64,000 nt of DNA from Kineococcus endophyticus (GTDB lineage: Bacteria > Actinomycetota > Actinomycetes > Actinomycetales > Kineococcaceae). The stretch spans positions 306,167 through 370,166 of the forward strand of contig NZ_JBFNQN010000003.1 in the NCBI RefSeq assembly GCF_040796495.1, in the 5' to 3' direction. Made by a program: the position numbers and the translations under genes. Below are positions 1-9,573 of this stretch, piece by piece. Each line of letters opens with the position of its first letter. Positions within the stretch are counted from its first letter, which is position 1. The notes under the pieces are model-generated. The model was not told the DNA's origin and made no database searches. It worked only from the letters and a program-made list of their open reading frames with translations.

Positions 1-17
1 AGGGAGTGTTTTCCACG
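1..17. repeat. Truncated copy of a dispersed palindromic element
   Basis: Bases 4-17 (GAGTGTTTTCCACG) are identical to the right arm of the nested palindrome at 47189-47252. The motif is A/T-rich inside a very GC-rich chromosome, so a chance 14-base match is unlikely. Only one arm is visible because the window begins here; whether the other arm lies upstream cannot be seen. Confidence 0.5.
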
Positions 18-94
18 CGGGCCCGGGCGGGACTGGGCCGGGCGGGTGAGGGGTGGGTGGGGCGCGGGGTCGGGCGTGCGGCAGGCTGGTGCGT

Positions 95-610
95 GTGCCC
101 ACGCTCGTCGTCGTCCGCCACGCCAAGGCCGACTCGCCGGTAGGACTGCAGGACATCGCCCGCCCCCTCGCCGACCGTGGCAAGGCCGACGCGGAGGAGG
201 CGGGACGCTGGCTGCGCGAGCACGTCGGCGCGTGCGACCTGCTCCTCAGCTCGCCCGCCCGCCGGACCGAGGAGACGACGGCCCGGCTGCTCGACGGCTG
301 GGGCGTCGCCCCCGTCATCGTCGACGAGGAACGGCTCTACGAGGCCACGCTGGGCGACCTGCTGCGGATCGTCCGCGGTCTGGACACCGAGACCGCGGAC
401 GCCACCGTCGTCCTCGTGGCCCACAACCCCGGTGTCAGCGCCCTCGTGGAGGCACTGACGGGCGAGGTCGTCCAGCTGCGGACCGCGGGCATCGCGGTCC
501 TGGACGTCGCGGGGGACTGGGCGGACGCCGACACGACGAGCTGCGCCCTGCGCCTGCAGCACACCGCCCGCGCGGACACCGACGGTCGGGAAACCAGCGG
601 CGGGCACTGA
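95..610 (+). CDS. sixA: SixA-type phosphohistidine phosphatase
   Basis: Small member of the histidine phosphatase (phosphoglycerate-mutase-like) superfamily; SixA-type enzymes remove phosphate from phosphohistidine in signalling or PTS proteins. With a start at GTG 95 the protein has 171 residues. The RHG-type motif VVRHAKAD puts the catalytic His at residue 9, SSPARRTEET follows near residue 52, and LVAHNPGVS supplies the second conserved His near residue 110. A start at 95 is preferred over GTG 89 because a -10-like CAGGCT (82-87) ends seven bases before it, the spacing seen at many other genes here. It precedes an ABC-F gene with a 46-base gap. The real substrate in actinobacteria is unknown. 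Confidence 0.82.
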   Translation: MPTLVVVRHAKADSPVGLQDIARPLADRGKADAEEAGRWLREHVGACDLLLSSPARRTEETTARLLDGWGVAPVIVDEERLYEATLGDLLRIVRGLDTETADATVVLVAHNPGVSALVEALTGEVVQLRTAGIAVLDVAGDWADADTTSCALRLQHTARADTDGRETSGGH

Positions 611-656
611 CCCCGACCCGTCAGACTGGCCGCTCACGCACGACAGGAGCAGGGCA

Positions 657-2354
657 GTGGCTGGAACAACGGGTGGGCACGTCGACGTCGCAGGGCTGAG
701 CCACGAGCTCCCCGACGGGCGGCCCCTGCTGAGCGAGGTGTCCTTCCGTGTCGCGGACGGGTCGACCACCGCTCTCATCGGTCCCAACGGCACGGGGAAG
801 ACGACGCTGCTGCGGCTCGTCGCGGGCGACGAGCCGGTCCAGGAGGGGTCGGTCAACCGCAGCGGTGGCCTCGGCGTCATGCGCCAGTTCGTCGGCTCGG
901 TCCGCGACGGCACGACCGTGGCCGAGCTGCTCGTCTCCGTCGCCCCCGCGCCCCTGCGGGAGGCCTTCGCGGCCGTCGAGGCGGCGGAGGCGGCCATGGT
1001 CGAGCAGGAGACCGAGAAGTCCCAGCTGCGGTACGCGCAGGCCCTGGCCGACTTCGGCGACGCCGGCGGCTACGAGCAGGAGGTGCTGTGGGACGAGTGC
1101 ACCCACGCCGCCCTCGGGGTCTCCTTCGACACCTGCCGCAACCGGCTCGTGCGGACGCTGTCCGGGGGTGAGCAGAAGCGGCTCGTCCTGGAGGCGCTGC
1201 TGCGCGGTCCCGAGGGCGTCCTGCTCCTGGACGAGCCGGACAACTACCTGGACGTGCCCGGCAAGCGCTGGCTCGAGGAGCAGCTGCGCACCACGCCGAA
1301 GTCGGTGCTGCTCGTCAGCCACGACCGCGAGCTCCTCGCCGCCGCCGCCGACCGCATCGTGACGCTCGAACCGGGAGCGGTCGGGGCGGTCTCCTGGACG
1401 CACGGCGGCTCGTTCGCCGACTACGGCGCCGCCCGGCAGGCCCGCGGGGAGCGGCTGGAGGAGCTGCGCCGCCGCTGGGACGAGGAGCGCGTCAAGCTGC
1501 GCACGCTCGTCGTGACGCTGCGGGAGAAGTCGAAGTTCAACGACGGCATGTCCTCGCGCTACGCCGCCGCGCAGACGCGGCTGGCGAAGTTCGAGGAGGC
1601 GGGCCCGCCGCAGGCCCCGCCCGTCGCCCAGGACGTCCGCATGCGCCTGCGGGGCGGGCGCACCGGCAAGCGCGCCGTCGTCGTCGAGGGGCTGGAGCTG
1701 ACCGGCCTCATGCAGCCGTTCGACGCCGAGCTGTGGCTGGGGGACCGCGTCGCCGTGCTGGGCTCCAACGGGTCGGGCAAGTCGCACTTCCTGCGGCTGC
1801 TGGCCGCCGGCGGGTCCGACCCGGACGCCGAGCACCGTCCGGTCGACGAGCACGTCCCCGACCCCGTGCACCACAGGGGCGCCGTGCGGCTCGGGGCGCG
1901 GGTGCGGCCGGGCTGGTTCGCCCAGACCCACGAGCAGCCGGCCCTCGTGGGCCGGTCCCTGCTCGACGTCCTGCACCGCGGCAACTCCCACCGCGACGGC
2001 CTCGACCGCGAGGCCGCCTCGCGGGCGCTGGACCGGTACGGGCTCGCCGAGGCGGCCGAGCAGCTCTTCGAGAACCTGTCCGGAGGCCAGCAGGCGAGGT
2101 TGCAGATCCTGCTGCTGGAGCTGTCCGGGGCCACCCTGCTCCTGCTGGACGAACCGACGGACAACCTCGACCTGCACTCGGCCGAGGCGCTCGAGCAGGC
2201 CCTGGCCGCCTTCGAGGGCACGGTCGTGGCCGTCACCCACGACCGGTGGTTCGCCCGCGGCTTCGACCGCTTCCTGCTGTTCGGGGAGGACGGCCGCGTC
2301 GTGGAGACCCCCGAGCCCGTGTGGGACGTGCGGCGCGTCGAGCGCGTCCGCTGA
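657..2354 (+). CDS. ABC-F family ATPase (EttA/Uup-like)
   Basis: Soluble tandem-ABC protein of 565 residues without membrane segments. ABC-F proteins act on the ribosome, either as translation factors or as antibiotic-resistance protection proteins. First domain: Walker [10 protein letters not shown] (42-50), signature LSGGEQKR (from 168), Walker [12 protein letters not shown]. Second domain: Walker [10 protein letters not shown] (from 369), signature LSGGQQAR (from 474), Walker [13 protein letters not shown]. Both domains keep the switch His (SHDRE, THDRW). The linker between them carries the charged helices ([11 protein letters not shown] and following) expected of the P-site tRNA interaction motif. 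Start GTG 657 has an AGGAGCAGGG ribosome site just upstream. The precise subfamily cannot be set without alignment. Confidence 0.9.
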   Translation: MAGTTGGHVDVAGLSHELPDGRPLLSEVSFRVADGSTTALIGPNGTGKTTLLRLVAGDEPVQEGSVNRSGGLGVMRQFVGSVRDGTTVAELLVSVAPAPLREAFAAVEAAEAAMVEQETEKSQLRYAQALADFGDAGGYEQEVLWDECTHAALGVSFDTCRNRLVRTLSGGEQKRLVLEALLRGPEGVLLLDEPDNYLDVPGKRWLEEQLRTTPKSVLLVSHDRELLAAAADRIVTLEPGAVGAVSWTHGGSFADYGAARQARGERLEELRRRWDEERVKLRTLVVTLREKSKFNDGMSSRYAAAQTRLAKFEEAGPPQAPPVAQDVRMRLRGGRTGKRAVVVEGLELTGLMQPFDAELWLGDRVAVLGSNGSGKSHFLRLLAAGGSDPDAEHRPVDEHVPDPVHHRGAVRLGARVRPGWFAQTHEQPALVGRSLLDVLHRGNSHRDGLDREAASRALDRYGLAEAAEQLFENLSGGQQARLQILLLELSGATLLLLDEPTDNLDLHSAEALEQALAAFEGTVVAVTHDRWFARGFDRFLLFGEDGRVVETPEPVWDVRRVERVR

Positions 2355-2380
2355 CGACCGCGCCCCGGGCGGGAGCCGTT

Positions 2381-2410
2381 TTGACCCGCCCGGTGGACGG
2401 CGGGTAACGT
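2381..2410 (+). promoter_or_regulatory. Promoter of rplM-rpsI
   Basis: TTGACC (2381-2386), an 18-bp spacer and TAACGT (2405-2410) form a housekeeping-type promoter directly after the ABC-F stop codon. It leaves an untranslated leader of roughly 105 nt before rplM, in contrast to the many apparently leaderless genes of this window. Confidence 0.65.
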
Positions 2411-2445
2411 CGGTGGTCGTTGTGCCCACGCAGTGCCTGCCACAG

Positions 2446-2467
2446 GGCGCCGGGATCTCCCGGCGCC
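2446..2467 (+). promoter_or_regulatory. Leader hairpin upstream of rplM
   Basis: GGCGCCGGGA (2446-2455) is the exact reverse complement of 2458-2467, giving a 9-10 bp GC stem in the rplM leader. Ribosomal protein leaders are often autoregulated by binding of the encoded protein, and L13 leaders are known in other bacteria. Placing this hairpin in that category is inference; it could also be an attenuator. Confidence 0.45.
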
Positions 2468-2523
2468 GGAGGACTCGAGCGCGGGCCCAGTCCGCAACAA
2501 GTCCGAGGAGATGGGCAACCCCC

Positions 2524-2967
2524 GTGCGCACGTTCACCCCGAAGCCGGGCGACATCGACCGCCGTTGGCTCGTCATCGACGCGGAGGACGTCGTCCTGGG
2601 CCGTCTGGCCGTCCAGGCCGCCACCCTCCTGCGCGGCAAGCACAAGGCGACGTTCGCCCCGCACGTCGACGGTGGCGACTACGTCATCATCGTCAACGCC
2701 GCCAAGGTCGCCCTGACGGGCTCCAAGCGCGAGCAGAAGGTCGCCTACCGCCACTCGGGCTACCCGGGCGGCCTCAAGGCGACCAGCTACGTCGAGCTGC
2801 TCGACAAGAACCCGGAGAAGGCCGTCGAGAAGGCCATCCGCGGCATGATCCCCAAGAACTCGCTCGGCCGTCAGGTCCTGAGCAAGCTCAAGGTCTACGC
2901 GGGCCCCGAGCACCCGCACGCGGCGCAGCAGCCCGAGACCTTCACGATCACCCAGGTCGCGCAGTGA
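2524..2967 (+). CDS. rplM: 50S ribosomal protein L13
   Basis: Ribosomal protein L13 of the large subunit, 147 residues, the usual bacterial length. The sequence begins [20 protein letters not shown] and contains the conserved [18 protein letters not shown] and [18 protein letters not shown] segments. Start GTG 2524 follows a GAGGAG ribosome site. It is the first gene of a two-gene operon with rpsI, the conserved bacterial arrangement, and carries its own promoter and structured leader. An upstream in-frame start near 2413 would add residues with no counterpart in L13 and is rejected. Confidence 0.97.
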   Translation: MRTFTPKPGDIDRRWLVIDAEDVVLGRLAVQAATLLRGKHKATFAPHVDGGDYVIIVNAAKVALTGSKREQKVAYRHSGYPGGLKATSYVELLDKNPEKAVEKAIRGMIPKNSLGRQVLSKLKVYAGPEHPHAAQQPETFTITQVAQ

Positions 2968-3010
2968 GCCGCGGCACCAACCCGGCCAACTGAGCGAAGC
3001 GAGGAGCATC

Positions 3011-3517
3011 GTGAGCGAGTACACGACCACGACGGACGACGTCGTCGAGGACATCACCGAGACCGACGAGTTCGACGGGACCTACACGTCCGAGTCGTCC
3101 GCGCCGGCCACCGGCGGCAACAGCATCATCGCCCCCGGCGGGGCCACCGGCCGCCGCAAGGAGGCCGTCGCCCGCGTCCGCATCGTCCCCGGCTCCGGCC
3201 AGTGGAAGATCAACGGCCGCGAGCTGGACGACTACTTCCCGAACAAGGTGCACCAGCAGCTCGTCAACGAGCCGTTCCGCGTCACCGCGCTCGAGGGCTC
3301 GTTCGACGTCATCGCCCGCATCCACGGCGGTGGCTCGTCCGGCCAGGCCGGCGCCCTGCGCCTCGGCGTGGCCCGCGCGCTCAACGCGGTGGACCTCGAG
3401 GCCAACCGCCCGGCGCTGAAGAAGGCCGGGTTCCTGACCCGCGACCCGCGCGCCATCGAGCGCAAGAAGGCCGGTCTGAAGAAGGCCCGCAAGGCGCCGC
3501 AGTTCAGCAAGCGCTGA
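3011..3517 (+). CDS. rpsI: 30S ribosomal protein S9 with acidic N-terminal extension
   Basis: Small-subunit protein S9 of 168 residues. The S9 core starts near residue 48 ([16 protein letters not shown]) and ends with the basic tail [19 protein letters not shown], which in S9 reaches the P-site tRNA. The first about 45 residues are acidic, Thr/Ser-rich and low complexity, an extension typical of high-GC actinobacteria. Start GTG 3011 has GAGGAG eight bases upstream. Forty-three bases separate it from rplM, so the two are co-transcribed, and two perfect hairpins follow the stop codon. Confidence 0.97.
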   Translation: MSEYTTTTDDVVEDITETDEFDGTYTSESSAPATGGNSIIAPGGATGRRKEAVARVRIVPGSGQWKINGRELDDYFPNKVHQQLVNEPFRVTALEGSFDVIARIHGGGSSGQAGALRLGVARALNAVDLEANRPALKKAGFLTRDPRAIERKKAGLKKARKAPQFSKR

Positions 3518-3524
3518 TCCGGCG

Positions 3525-3554
3525 CTCGCCGGCCGGCCGACGCCGGCCGGCGAG
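3525..3554 (+). terminator. First hairpin after rpsI
   Basis: CTCGCCGGCCGGC (3525-3537) pairs perfectly with 3542-3554 around a 4-nt loop, beginning seven bases after the rpsI stop. There is no U tract, as is common for actinobacterial terminators. Confidence 0.6.
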
Positions 3555-3560
3555 TACCGT

Positions 3561-3596
3561 CACGACGGCCCCGGGAGCTCTCCCGGGGCCGTCGTG
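3561..3596 (+). terminator. Second hairpin after rpsI
   Basis: Sixteen bases (3561-3576, CACGACGGCCCCGGGA) pair perfectly with 3581-3596 across a GCTC loop. Together with the preceding hairpin it forms a tandem terminator insulating the ribosomal operon from glmM. Confidence 0.75.
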
Positions 3597-3656
3597 GTGT
3601 CTGGGGCCCGTGTCCGGCAGTGGCGCGGCCCGTGAACGCAGGGAGAGGACGACAGG

Positions 3657-5021
3657 GTGGGGCGGCTCTTCGGGACCGACGGTGTGCGGGGTCTGGCGAA
3701 CGTCGACCTGACCGCCGAGATGGCGCTCGGGCTGGCGGCGGCCGCGGCCACCGTCCTCGTCGACGAGGGCGGGACGGCGCACCCGCGCGCCCTCGTGGCC
3801 CGCGACCCGCGCGCGTCCGGGGAGTTCCTGTCGGCCGCGGTCGTGGCCGGGCTGGCGAGCTCCGGCGTGGACGTCCTGGACATCGGCGTCGTCCCCACCC
3901 CTGCGCTGGCCCACCTCGTCGACACCTCCGGCGCCGACTTCGGCGTCATGCTCTCGGCCTCGCACAACGCCATGCCGGACAACGGGTTGAAGATCTTCGC
4001 CCGTGGCGGCACGAAGCTGCCCGACGACGTCGAGGACCGCATCGAGGCGGCCTACCGCGCGGGAGCCCCGCGCCGACCGACCGGGAGCGGCGTCGGGCGC
4101 GCCCACGCGGGCCCGGACGTCGAGCAGGACGCCCAGGACAGCTACGTCGACCACCTCCTGTCCACCCTGCCGGGGGGCCCCGGGTCCCTCGCGGGGCTGC
4201 ACGTGGTCGTCGACTGCGCCAACGGCGCCGCCAGCGCCATCTCGCCGCGCGTCCTGCGCGAGGCCGGGGCGCGTGTCACGACGCTGTACGCCGCCCCCGA
4301 CGGGCTGAACATCAACGACGGCTGCGGGTCCACGCACCTCGGCCCGGTGACGGCCGCCGTCGTCGAGCACGGCGCCGACCTGGGCCTCGCGCACGACGGG
4401 GACGCCGACCGCTGCCTCGCCGTCGACGCCGCCGGGAACGCCGTCGACGGCGACCAGATCATGGCCGTCCTCGCGCTGGCCCTGCGCGACCGCGGGCAGC
4501 TCACCGAGGGCACCCTCGTGGCGACGGTGATGAGCAACCTCGGCCTCAAGCTCGCCATGCAGCGCGAGGGCGTCACCGTCGTCGAGACGGGCGTCGGTGA
4601 CCGGTACGTGCTGGAGGCGCTGAACGCCGGCGGCTGGAGCATCGGTGGGGAGCAGAGCGGTCACGTCGTCCTGCCCGAGCACGCGACGACGGGGGACGGC
4701 GTCCTCACGGGGTTGCAGCTGGCGGCGCGGATGGCCGAGACGGGGCGCACCCTCGCCGACCTCGCCTCCGTCGTGGAGCGGCTGCCGCAGGTGCTCGTCA
4801 ACGTCCGCGGCGTCGACAAGTCCCGTGCGGGCGCCGACGCCGAGCTGCTGGCCGCGGTCGCCGAGGCCGAGCGCGAGCTGGGGGAGACGGGCCGGGTGCT
4901 GCTGCGCCCCAGCGGGACCGAACCGCTCGTGCGGGTCATGGTCGAGGCCGCGCACACGCAGCACGCCCAGGACGTGGCCGACCGCTTGGCGGACGTCGTG
5001 CGGGCACGCCTGGCCTTGTGA
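3657..5021 (+). CDS. glmM: Phosphoglucosamine mutase
   Basis: Converts glucosamine-6-phosphate to glucosamine-1-phosphate on the route to UDP-GlcNAc for peptidoglycan. The 454-residue protein shows the whole family signature: [10 protein letters not shown] at the N-terminus, the active-site loop [11 protein letters not shown] with phosphoserine at Ser102, the Mg-binding DGDADRC, and the sugar/phosphate-binding GGEQSGH and [11 protein letters not shown]. Start GTG 3657 follows an AGGGAGAGGACGACAGG purine stretch. It precedes glmS by about 2 kb, with a GNAT gene and coaA in between. The stop codon lies in a 26-bp tandem duplication that also supplies the bases after it. Confidence 0.96.
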   Translation: MGRLFGTDGVRGLANVDLTAEMALGLAAAAATVLVDEGGTAHPRALVARDPRASGEFLSAAVVAGLASSGVDVLDIGVVPTPALAHLVDTSGADFGVMLSASHNAMPDNGLKIFARGGTKLPDDVEDRIEAAYRAGAPRRPTGSGVGRAHAGPDVEQDAQDSYVDHLLSTLPGGPGSLAGLHVVVDCANGAASAISPRVLREAGARVTTLYAAPDGLNINDGCGSTHLGPVTAAVVEHGADLGLAHDGDADRCLAVDAAGNAVDGDQIMAVLALALRDRGQLTEGTLVATVMSNLGLKLAMQREGVTVVETGVGDRYVLEALNAGGWSIGGEQSGHVVLPEHATTGDGVLTGLQLAARMAETGRTLADLASVVERLPQVLVNVRGVDKSRAGADAELLAAVAEAERELGETGRVLLRPSGTEPLVRVMVEAAHTQHAQDVADRLADVVRARLAL

Positions 5022-5055
5022 GCGTGCGGGCACGCCTGGCCTTGTGAGCGTGCGG
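4998..5055 (+). repeat. 26-bp tandem duplication across the glmM stop codon
   Basis: The 26 bases 4998-5023 are repeated exactly at 5024-5049, and a third copy starts (GTGCGG, 5050-5055) before diverging into a degenerate relative. The unit encodes the last residues and stop of GlmM (VRARLAL plus TGA). The first copy's stop is used, so the second is untranslated in this frame. It looks like a recent slippage duplication. Confidence 0.85.
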
Positions 5056-5098
5056 AAACGCCTCGCGCTCTGACGTCCCGTTCTGGCTGACTGGGGAC

Positions 5099-6169
5099 GT
5101 GCTCCCCGCCCTGACGCTCCGCTCGACGTCCTCGACCGACCCCGTGCGGGGCGCGTGGGCGCAGGACCACTTCGACCGCTGGTACGACGCGCTGGCGGCC
5201 GCGGAGGCGCTCGACCGGCCAGATCCCTCCACCTGGCGCCGCGGGGAGCTGCGGGCGCTGCTGGAACGCGGTTCGTCGGACGAGCGGATGCACGTGCTCC
5301 TCGCCGAGGAGAACGGTGACGTCGTGGGGGTGGCCGACGTCCGCTGCAGCCTGGCCGACAACCGGCACGTGGCCGTCGTGCACGTCGCCGTCCCGCCCGC
5401 CCACCGGCGTCGCGGGGTGGGGTCGGCGCTGCTGGCAGCGGCCCTGGAGGTGGCCGCGGCCGAGGGCCGGACGACCGTGCGGGTGCGCGTCGACCGCCCG
5501 GCCGAGCGCGACCCGCGGAGCTGGCCGGGATCCGTCGCCGCCGCGCGCTGGGGGTTCGGTGCCGGTCTGCTCACCGCCCGCCGGCAGCTGCCCCTCCCGC
5601 CGGCCGCCGACCGCCTCGCGGCGCTCGAGGCGGCGACCGCGCCGCACGCCACCGGGTACCGGGTGCGCGCCTACGCCGGGCCGGTGCCCGAGGCGGACCT
5701 GGAGGAGATGGCCCGCCTGACGGCCCGGATGAGCACCGACGCCCCCAACGGCGACCTCGCGGTCGAACCCGAGCACTGGGACGCCGAGCGCATTCGCGAG
5801 GTGGAGGCCGTCCGGGTGGCGCAGGGGCGCCACCAGTGGCTGGCGGTCGCCCAGGACGTGCAGGGACACCTCGTCGCCTACACGGTCCTCGTCCGCTCCG
5901 ACCACGAACCGGAACGGCTCATCCAGCTCGACACCCTCGTGCTGGCCGAGCACCGCGGCCACCGCCTGGGGACGCTGGTGAAACTGGCCTGCTTGCGCCG
6001 GGCCCTCGTCGACAACCCTGCGGCGCAGCGGGTCTCGACGTGGAACGCGGTGTCGAACGCGCCGATGGTCGCCGTCAACGAGGCGCTCGGGTTCGTCCTC
6101 GACGAGTTCCTGGAGGAGCTCGAGGCGCCCCTGGACCGGGTGGTTCAGACCTTGCGCAACCGCACCTGA
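5099..6169 (+). CDS. Tandem GNAT-family N-acetyltransferase
   Basis: Predicted 356-residue protein with two GNAT folds. The first domain has an acetyl-CoA pyrophosphate loop at [11 protein letters not shown] (near residue 101). The second, from about residue 185, has [16 protein letters not shown] near residue 285 and ends with a typical GNAT strand ([19 protein letters not shown]). GNAT enzymes transfer acetyl from acetyl-CoA to amines; the substrate is not predictable. The double-GNAT layout resembles the mycothiol synthase architecture, but I do not see enough to call MshD. Its 3' end overlaps the convergent coaA by 25 bp, so there is no terminator between them. Start GTG 5099 has no clear ribosome site. 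Confidence 0.82.
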   Translation: MLPALTLRSTSSTDPVRGAWAQDHFDRWYDALAAAEALDRPDPSTWRRGELRALLERGSSDERMHVLLAEENGDVVGVADVRCSLADNRHVAVVHVAVPPAHRRRGVGSALLAAALEVAAAEGRTTVRVRVDRPAERDPRSWPGSVAAARWGFGAGLLTARRQLPLPPAADRLAALEAATAPHATGYRVRAYAGPVPEADLEEMARLTARMSTDAPNGDLAVEPEHWDAERIREVEAVRVAQGRHQWLAVAQDVQGHLVAYTVLVRSDHEPERLIQLDTLVLAEHRGHRLGTLVKLACLRRALVDNPAAQRVSTWNAVSNAPMVAVNEALGFVLDEFLEELEAPLDRVVQTLRNRT

Positions 6170-7137
6170 CGCACCGAGTGGTCGGGCCCCTTCTGCAGCA
6201 CGCAGGTGGCCCGGCCGCGCGTCGGCAGCACGTTCTCGGCGAGGTTGGGGCCGTTGATCTCGTTCCAGATGCCCCGCGCCCGCGCCACGGCCTCGTCGTC
6301 GGTGAACGAGGCGTAGCGGTGGAAGTACGACTGCGGGTCGGAGAACGCGGTGCGCCGCAGCTCGAGGAACCGGTCCACGTACCAGGTGCGGACGTCCTCG
6401 CTGCGCGCGTCGACGTACAGGGAGAAGTCGAAGTAGTCGCTGACGGCGACGCCCTGCGTCCCGTCGGCGCGCACGCGCGCCGGTTGCAGGACGTTGAGGC
6501 CCTCGACGATGAGGACGTCCGGCCGGCGGACGAGGATCTCCTCGCCGGGGACGATGTCGTAGACGAGGTGGGAGTACACCGGTGCCCGCACCTCGGGCAC
6601 CCCCGACTTCACGGCCGCGAGGAACCGCAGCAGCGCCCGCCGGTCGTAGCTCTCCGGGAAGCCCTTGCGGTGCAGGATGCCCCGCCGTTCCAGCTCGGCG
6701 TTCGGCAGCAGGAACCCGTCGGTCGTCACGAGTTCGACGCGCGGCGTCTCGGGCCAGTGCGACAGCAGTTCGCGCAGGACGCGGGCCGTCGTGGACTTGC
6801 CGACCGCGACCGAGCCGGCGATGCCGATGACGAACGGCGTGCGCTGGACGGCCTCGCCCAGGAAGGTCGACGTCGCCGCGTGCAGCGACCCGGCGGACCG
6901 GTCGTACAGCGTCAGCAACCGGGACAGCGGGAGGTAGACCTCCTCGACCTCGCGCAGGTCGACGCGGTCGCCGAGCCCCCGCAGGCGGGCGACGTCCTCG
7001 GCCGTGAGCGTGAGGGGGGTGTTGGCCCGCAGCGCGCTCCAGTGCGCCCGGTCCAGGACGACGTACGGGGTGGGCGAGCCGGCCGGGCCGGGGGAGGGGT
7101 GGGTCGCGGAGGAGTTCGTCGTCGCGGCCGTTCTCAC
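6145..7137 (-). CDS. coaA: Type I pantothenate kinase
   Basis: Phosphorylates pantothenate, the first committed step of coenzyme A synthesis. The 330-residue protein has the P-loop GSVAVGKST at residues 108-116 and the diagnostic type I segments [39 protein letters not shown] and [12 protein letters not shown]. The first about 35 residues are low complexity and not part of the fold. Start GTG at 7137 is supported by a minus-strand TAGCCT (7150-7145) seven bases upstream, implying a leaderless message. It is transcribed divergently from glmS and overlaps the convergent GNAT gene. Confidence 0.95.
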   Translation of the reverse strand: MRTAATTNSSATHPSPGPAGSPTPYVVLDRAHWSALRANTPLTLTAEDVARLRGLGDRVDLREVEEVYLPLSRLLTLYDRSAGSLHAATSTFLGEAVQRTPFVIGIAGSVAVGKSTTARVLRELLSHWPETPRVELVTTDGFLLPNAELERRGILHRKGFPESYDRRALLRFLAAVKSGVPEVRAPVYSHLVYDIVPGEEILVRRPDVLIVEGLNVLQPARVRADGTQGVAVSDYFDFSLYVDARSEDVRTWYVDRFLELRRTAFSDPQSYFHRYASFTDDEAVARARGIWNEINGPNLAENVLPTRGRATCVLQKGPDHSVRQVRLRKV

Positions 7138-7144
7138 CGGCGTG

Positions 7145-7205
7145 AGGCTACCGGGTGACGGAGCGGGCGCGGGTGACCGGGACGGGCCCCTGCGGACCGT
7201 ACCCT
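7145..7205. promoter_or_regulatory. Divergent coaA/glmS promoters, both leaderless type
   Basis: The minus strand carries TAGCCT (7150-7145) seven bases before the coaA GTG. The plus strand carries TACCCT (7200-7205) seven bases before the glmS ATG at 7213. No convincing -35 elements are seen. The two start codons are only 75 bp apart, so transcription of CoA and amino-sugar synthesis begins from one short shared region. Confidence 0.6.
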
Positions 7206-7212
7206 CGTGCCC

Positions 7213-9084
7213 ATGTGCGGAATCGTCGGGTACGTGGGGTCCCCCCAGCGCGGGGACGGGGCGGGCGTCGAGGTCGTCCTCGAGGGGCTGCGGCGCCTGG
7301 AGTACCGCGGCTACGACTCGGCCGGCATCGCCGTCGTCACGCCCGACGGCGTCCGGACGCGCAAGAAGGCCGGCAAGCTCGCCAACCTCGTCGAGCAGCT
7401 GCAGGCCGACCCGCTGCCCGCGGCGACGACGGCCATCGGGCACACCCGCTGGGCGACCCACGGCGGCCCGACCGACGCGAACGCGCACCCGCACGTCGGG
7501 GTCGGCGGCCGCGTCGCCGTCATCCACAACGGCATCGTCGAGAACTTCGCGACGCTGCGCGCGGAGCTGCTCGAGGCCGGTGTCGAGTTCACGAGCGAGA
7601 CCGACACCGAGGTCGTCGCGCACCTGCTCGCCCGGGCCTGCGAGCCGGCGGACGGGCCCCTGGACCTCGCCGCCGCCATGCGCGCCGTCTGCGCCCGGCT
7701 CGAGGGTGCGTTCACGCTCCTCGCCGTCCACGCCGACGCACCCGGCACGATCGTCGGCGCCCGCCGGAACTCCCCGCTCGTCGTCGGCCTCGGCGACGGT
7801 GCGAACTACCTCGGCTCCGACGTCGCCGCGTTCATCGCCTCGACGCGCGACGCGCTCGAGCTCGGCCAGGACCAGGTCGTCACGATCACCCCCGACAGCG
7901 TGGTCGTCACCGGGTTCGACGGGTCGCCCGCGCAGGGTCGCCGGTTCCACGTCGACTGGGACGCCGCGGCCGCCGAGAAGGGGGGTTTCCCGTCCTTCAT
8001 GGCCAAGGAGATCCACGACCAGCCGCAGGCCATCGCCGACACCCTCCTCGGCCGCGTCGACGCGAACGGGCGGTTGCAGCTGGACGAGATGAACATCTCC
8101 GAGGCGGAACTGCGGACGATCGACAAGATCGTCGTCATCGCCTGCGGCACCGCCGCCTACGCGGGCCAGGTCGCGAAGTACGCCATCGAGCACTGGTGCC
8201 GGATCCCCGTCGAGGTCGAACTCGCCCACGAGTTCCGCTACCGCGACCCCGTCGTCTCCGAGCGCACGCTCGTCGTCGCGATCTCCCAGTCGGGGGAGAC
8301 GATGGACACGATCATGGCCGTCCGGCACGCCCGCGAGCAGGGCGCCAAGGTGCTCGCGATCTGCAACACGAACGGGTCGACGATCCCGCGCGAGTCCGAC
8401 GCGGTGCTCTACACGCACGCGGGCCCCGAGATCGCCGTCGCCTCGACGAAGGCGTTCCTCGCCCAGATCACCGCCTGCTACCTGCTCGGTCTGTTCCTGG
8501 CCCAGCTGCGCGGCAACAAGTTCTCCGACGAGGTGGCCGAGGTCCTCGCGCAGCTGCACGAGATCCCGGGTCAGGTCCGCCAGGTCCTCGACGGCCTCGA
8601 GCAGGTCCGCGAGATCGCCCGCTACATGGCCGACACCCGCTCGGTGCTGTTCCTCGGCCGGCACGTCGGCTACCCCGTGGCGATGGAGGGGGCGCTGAAG
8701 TTGAAGGAACTCGCCTACATCCACGCGGAGGGTTTCGCGGCGGGCGAGCTGAAGCACGGGCCCATCGCCCTCGTCGAACCCGGTCAGCCGGTGTTCGTCG
8801 TCGTGCCGAGCCCGCGCGGACGGGACTCGTTGCACTCCAAGGTCGTCTCGAACATCCAGGAGGTCCGCGCGCGCGGGGCGCGGACGCTCGTCATCGCCGA
8901 GCACGGCGACACGGCCGTCGAACCGTACGCCGACGTCGTCATCCGCGTGCCCCGGACGTCCACGCTGCTCTCGCCCCTGCTGGCGGTCGTGCCGCTGCAG
9001 GTCTTCGCCTGCGAACTGGCGACCGCCAAGGGCCTCGACGTCGACCAGCCGCGCAACCTCGCCAAGTCCGTCACGGTGGAGTGA
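7213..9084 (+). CDS. glmS: Glutamine-fructose-6-phosphate aminotransferase
   Basis: Makes glucosamine-6-phosphate from fructose-6-phosphate and glutamine, the entry to UDP-GlcNAc synthesis. An N-terminal class II glutaminase domain (MCGIVGYVG, with the N-terminal Cys nucleophile exposed after Met removal; [17 protein letters not shown]) is followed by two SIS domains (SQSGETMDT near 360; [18 protein letters not shown] near 480) and ends KSVTVE. ATG 7213 is chosen over the in-frame GTG 7207 because Cys must be residue 2 and because -10 TACCCT ends seven bases before 7213. The product feeds GlmM, encoded 2 kb upstream. Confidence 0.97.
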   Translation: MCGIVGYVGSPQRGDGAGVEVVLEGLRRLEYRGYDSAGIAVVTPDGVRTRKKAGKLANLVEQLQADPLPAATTAIGHTRWATHGGPTDANAHPHVGVGGRVAVIHNGIVENFATLRAELLEAGVEFTSETDTEVVAHLLARACEPADGPLDLAAAMRAVCARLEGAFTLLAVHADAPGTIVGARRNSPLVVGLGDGANYLGSDVAAFIASTRDALELGQDQVVTITPDSVVVTGFDGSPAQGRRFHVDWDAAAAEKGGFPSFMAKEIHDQPQAIADTLLGRVDANGRLQLDEMNISEAELRTIDKIVVIACGTAAYAGQVAKYAIEHWCRIPVEVELAHEFRYRDPVVSERTLVVAISQSGETMDTIMAVRHAREQGAKVLAICNTNGSTIPRESDAVLYTHAGPEIAVASTKAFLAQITACYLLGLFLAQLRGNKFSDEVAEVLAQLHEIPGQVRQVLDGLEQVREIARYMADTRSVLFLGRHVGYPVAMEGALKLKELAYIHAEGFAAGELKHGPIALVEPGQPVFVVVPSPRGRDSLHSKVVSNIQEVRARGARTLVIAEHGDTAVEPYADVVIRVPRTSTLLSPLLAVVPLQVFACELATAKGLDVDQPRNLAKSVTVE

Positions 9085-9159
9085 CCCCCGCCGTCGGGTG
9101 GCCGCGAGCCGCGTGGGAACGTGACGCCCGCGGACGCCGTCGGCGGAGGGACAGCACTG

Positions 9160-9513
9160 GTGATCATCGGCATCGGGATCGACGTCGTGGACGTCGCCCG
9201 TTTCAGACGTCAGGTCGAGCGCACGCCGCTCCTGCTCGAACGGCTCTTCGGCGACGGTGAACGCGGCCTGCCCGCGGAGTCGCTCGCGGCGCGGTTCGCG
9301 GCCAAGGAGGCCGTCGCCAAGGCGCTCGGCGCGCCCGTCGGCCTCGTGTGGCGCGACGTCGTCGTCGAGCGCGAGGACGGGCACCGGCCGGAGATCGTCG
9401 TGCGGGGCAGCGCGAAGAAGATCGCCAAGGAGATGGGTGTGGCCACCTTCCACCTGTCCCTGTCGCACGACGCGGGCATCGCGACCGCCATGGTGGTCGC
9501 CGAGTCGAAGTGA
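9160..9513 (+). CDS. acpS: Holo-[acyl-carrier-protein] synthase
   Basis: Transfers the 4'-phosphopantetheine arm from CoA to acyl carrier protein. The 117-residue product has the AcpS hallmarks [13 protein letters not shown] (Mg-binding Asp) at the N-terminus, [16 protein letters not shown] (WxxKEA-like helix) in the middle and the C-terminal [16 protein letters not shown]. Start GTG 9160 follows CGGAGGG by about ten bases; an upstream start at 9121 would add unrelated residues. It precedes the NAD(P)HX repair gene and alr, a neighbourhood widely conserved in actinobacteria, and lies 3 kb from coaA, which makes its CoA substrate pathway. Confidence 0.95.
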   Translation: MIIGIGIDVVDVARFRRQVERTPLLLERLFGDGERGLPAESLAARFAAKEAVAKALGAPVGLVWRDVVVEREDGHRPEIVVRGSAKKIAKEMGVATFHLSLSHDAGIATAMVVAESK

Positions 9514-9573
9514 CCTCCACGTGAGCACGGTCCCCGGGGAGCGCCCGGGCGCGCGTCCGGGGAGGGTGGGCCC

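Noticed and set aside
4998..5055. Mobile-element target-site duplication
   Set aside because: The copies are directly adjacent with nothing inserted, and no transposase or terminal repeats are near; slippage is simpler.
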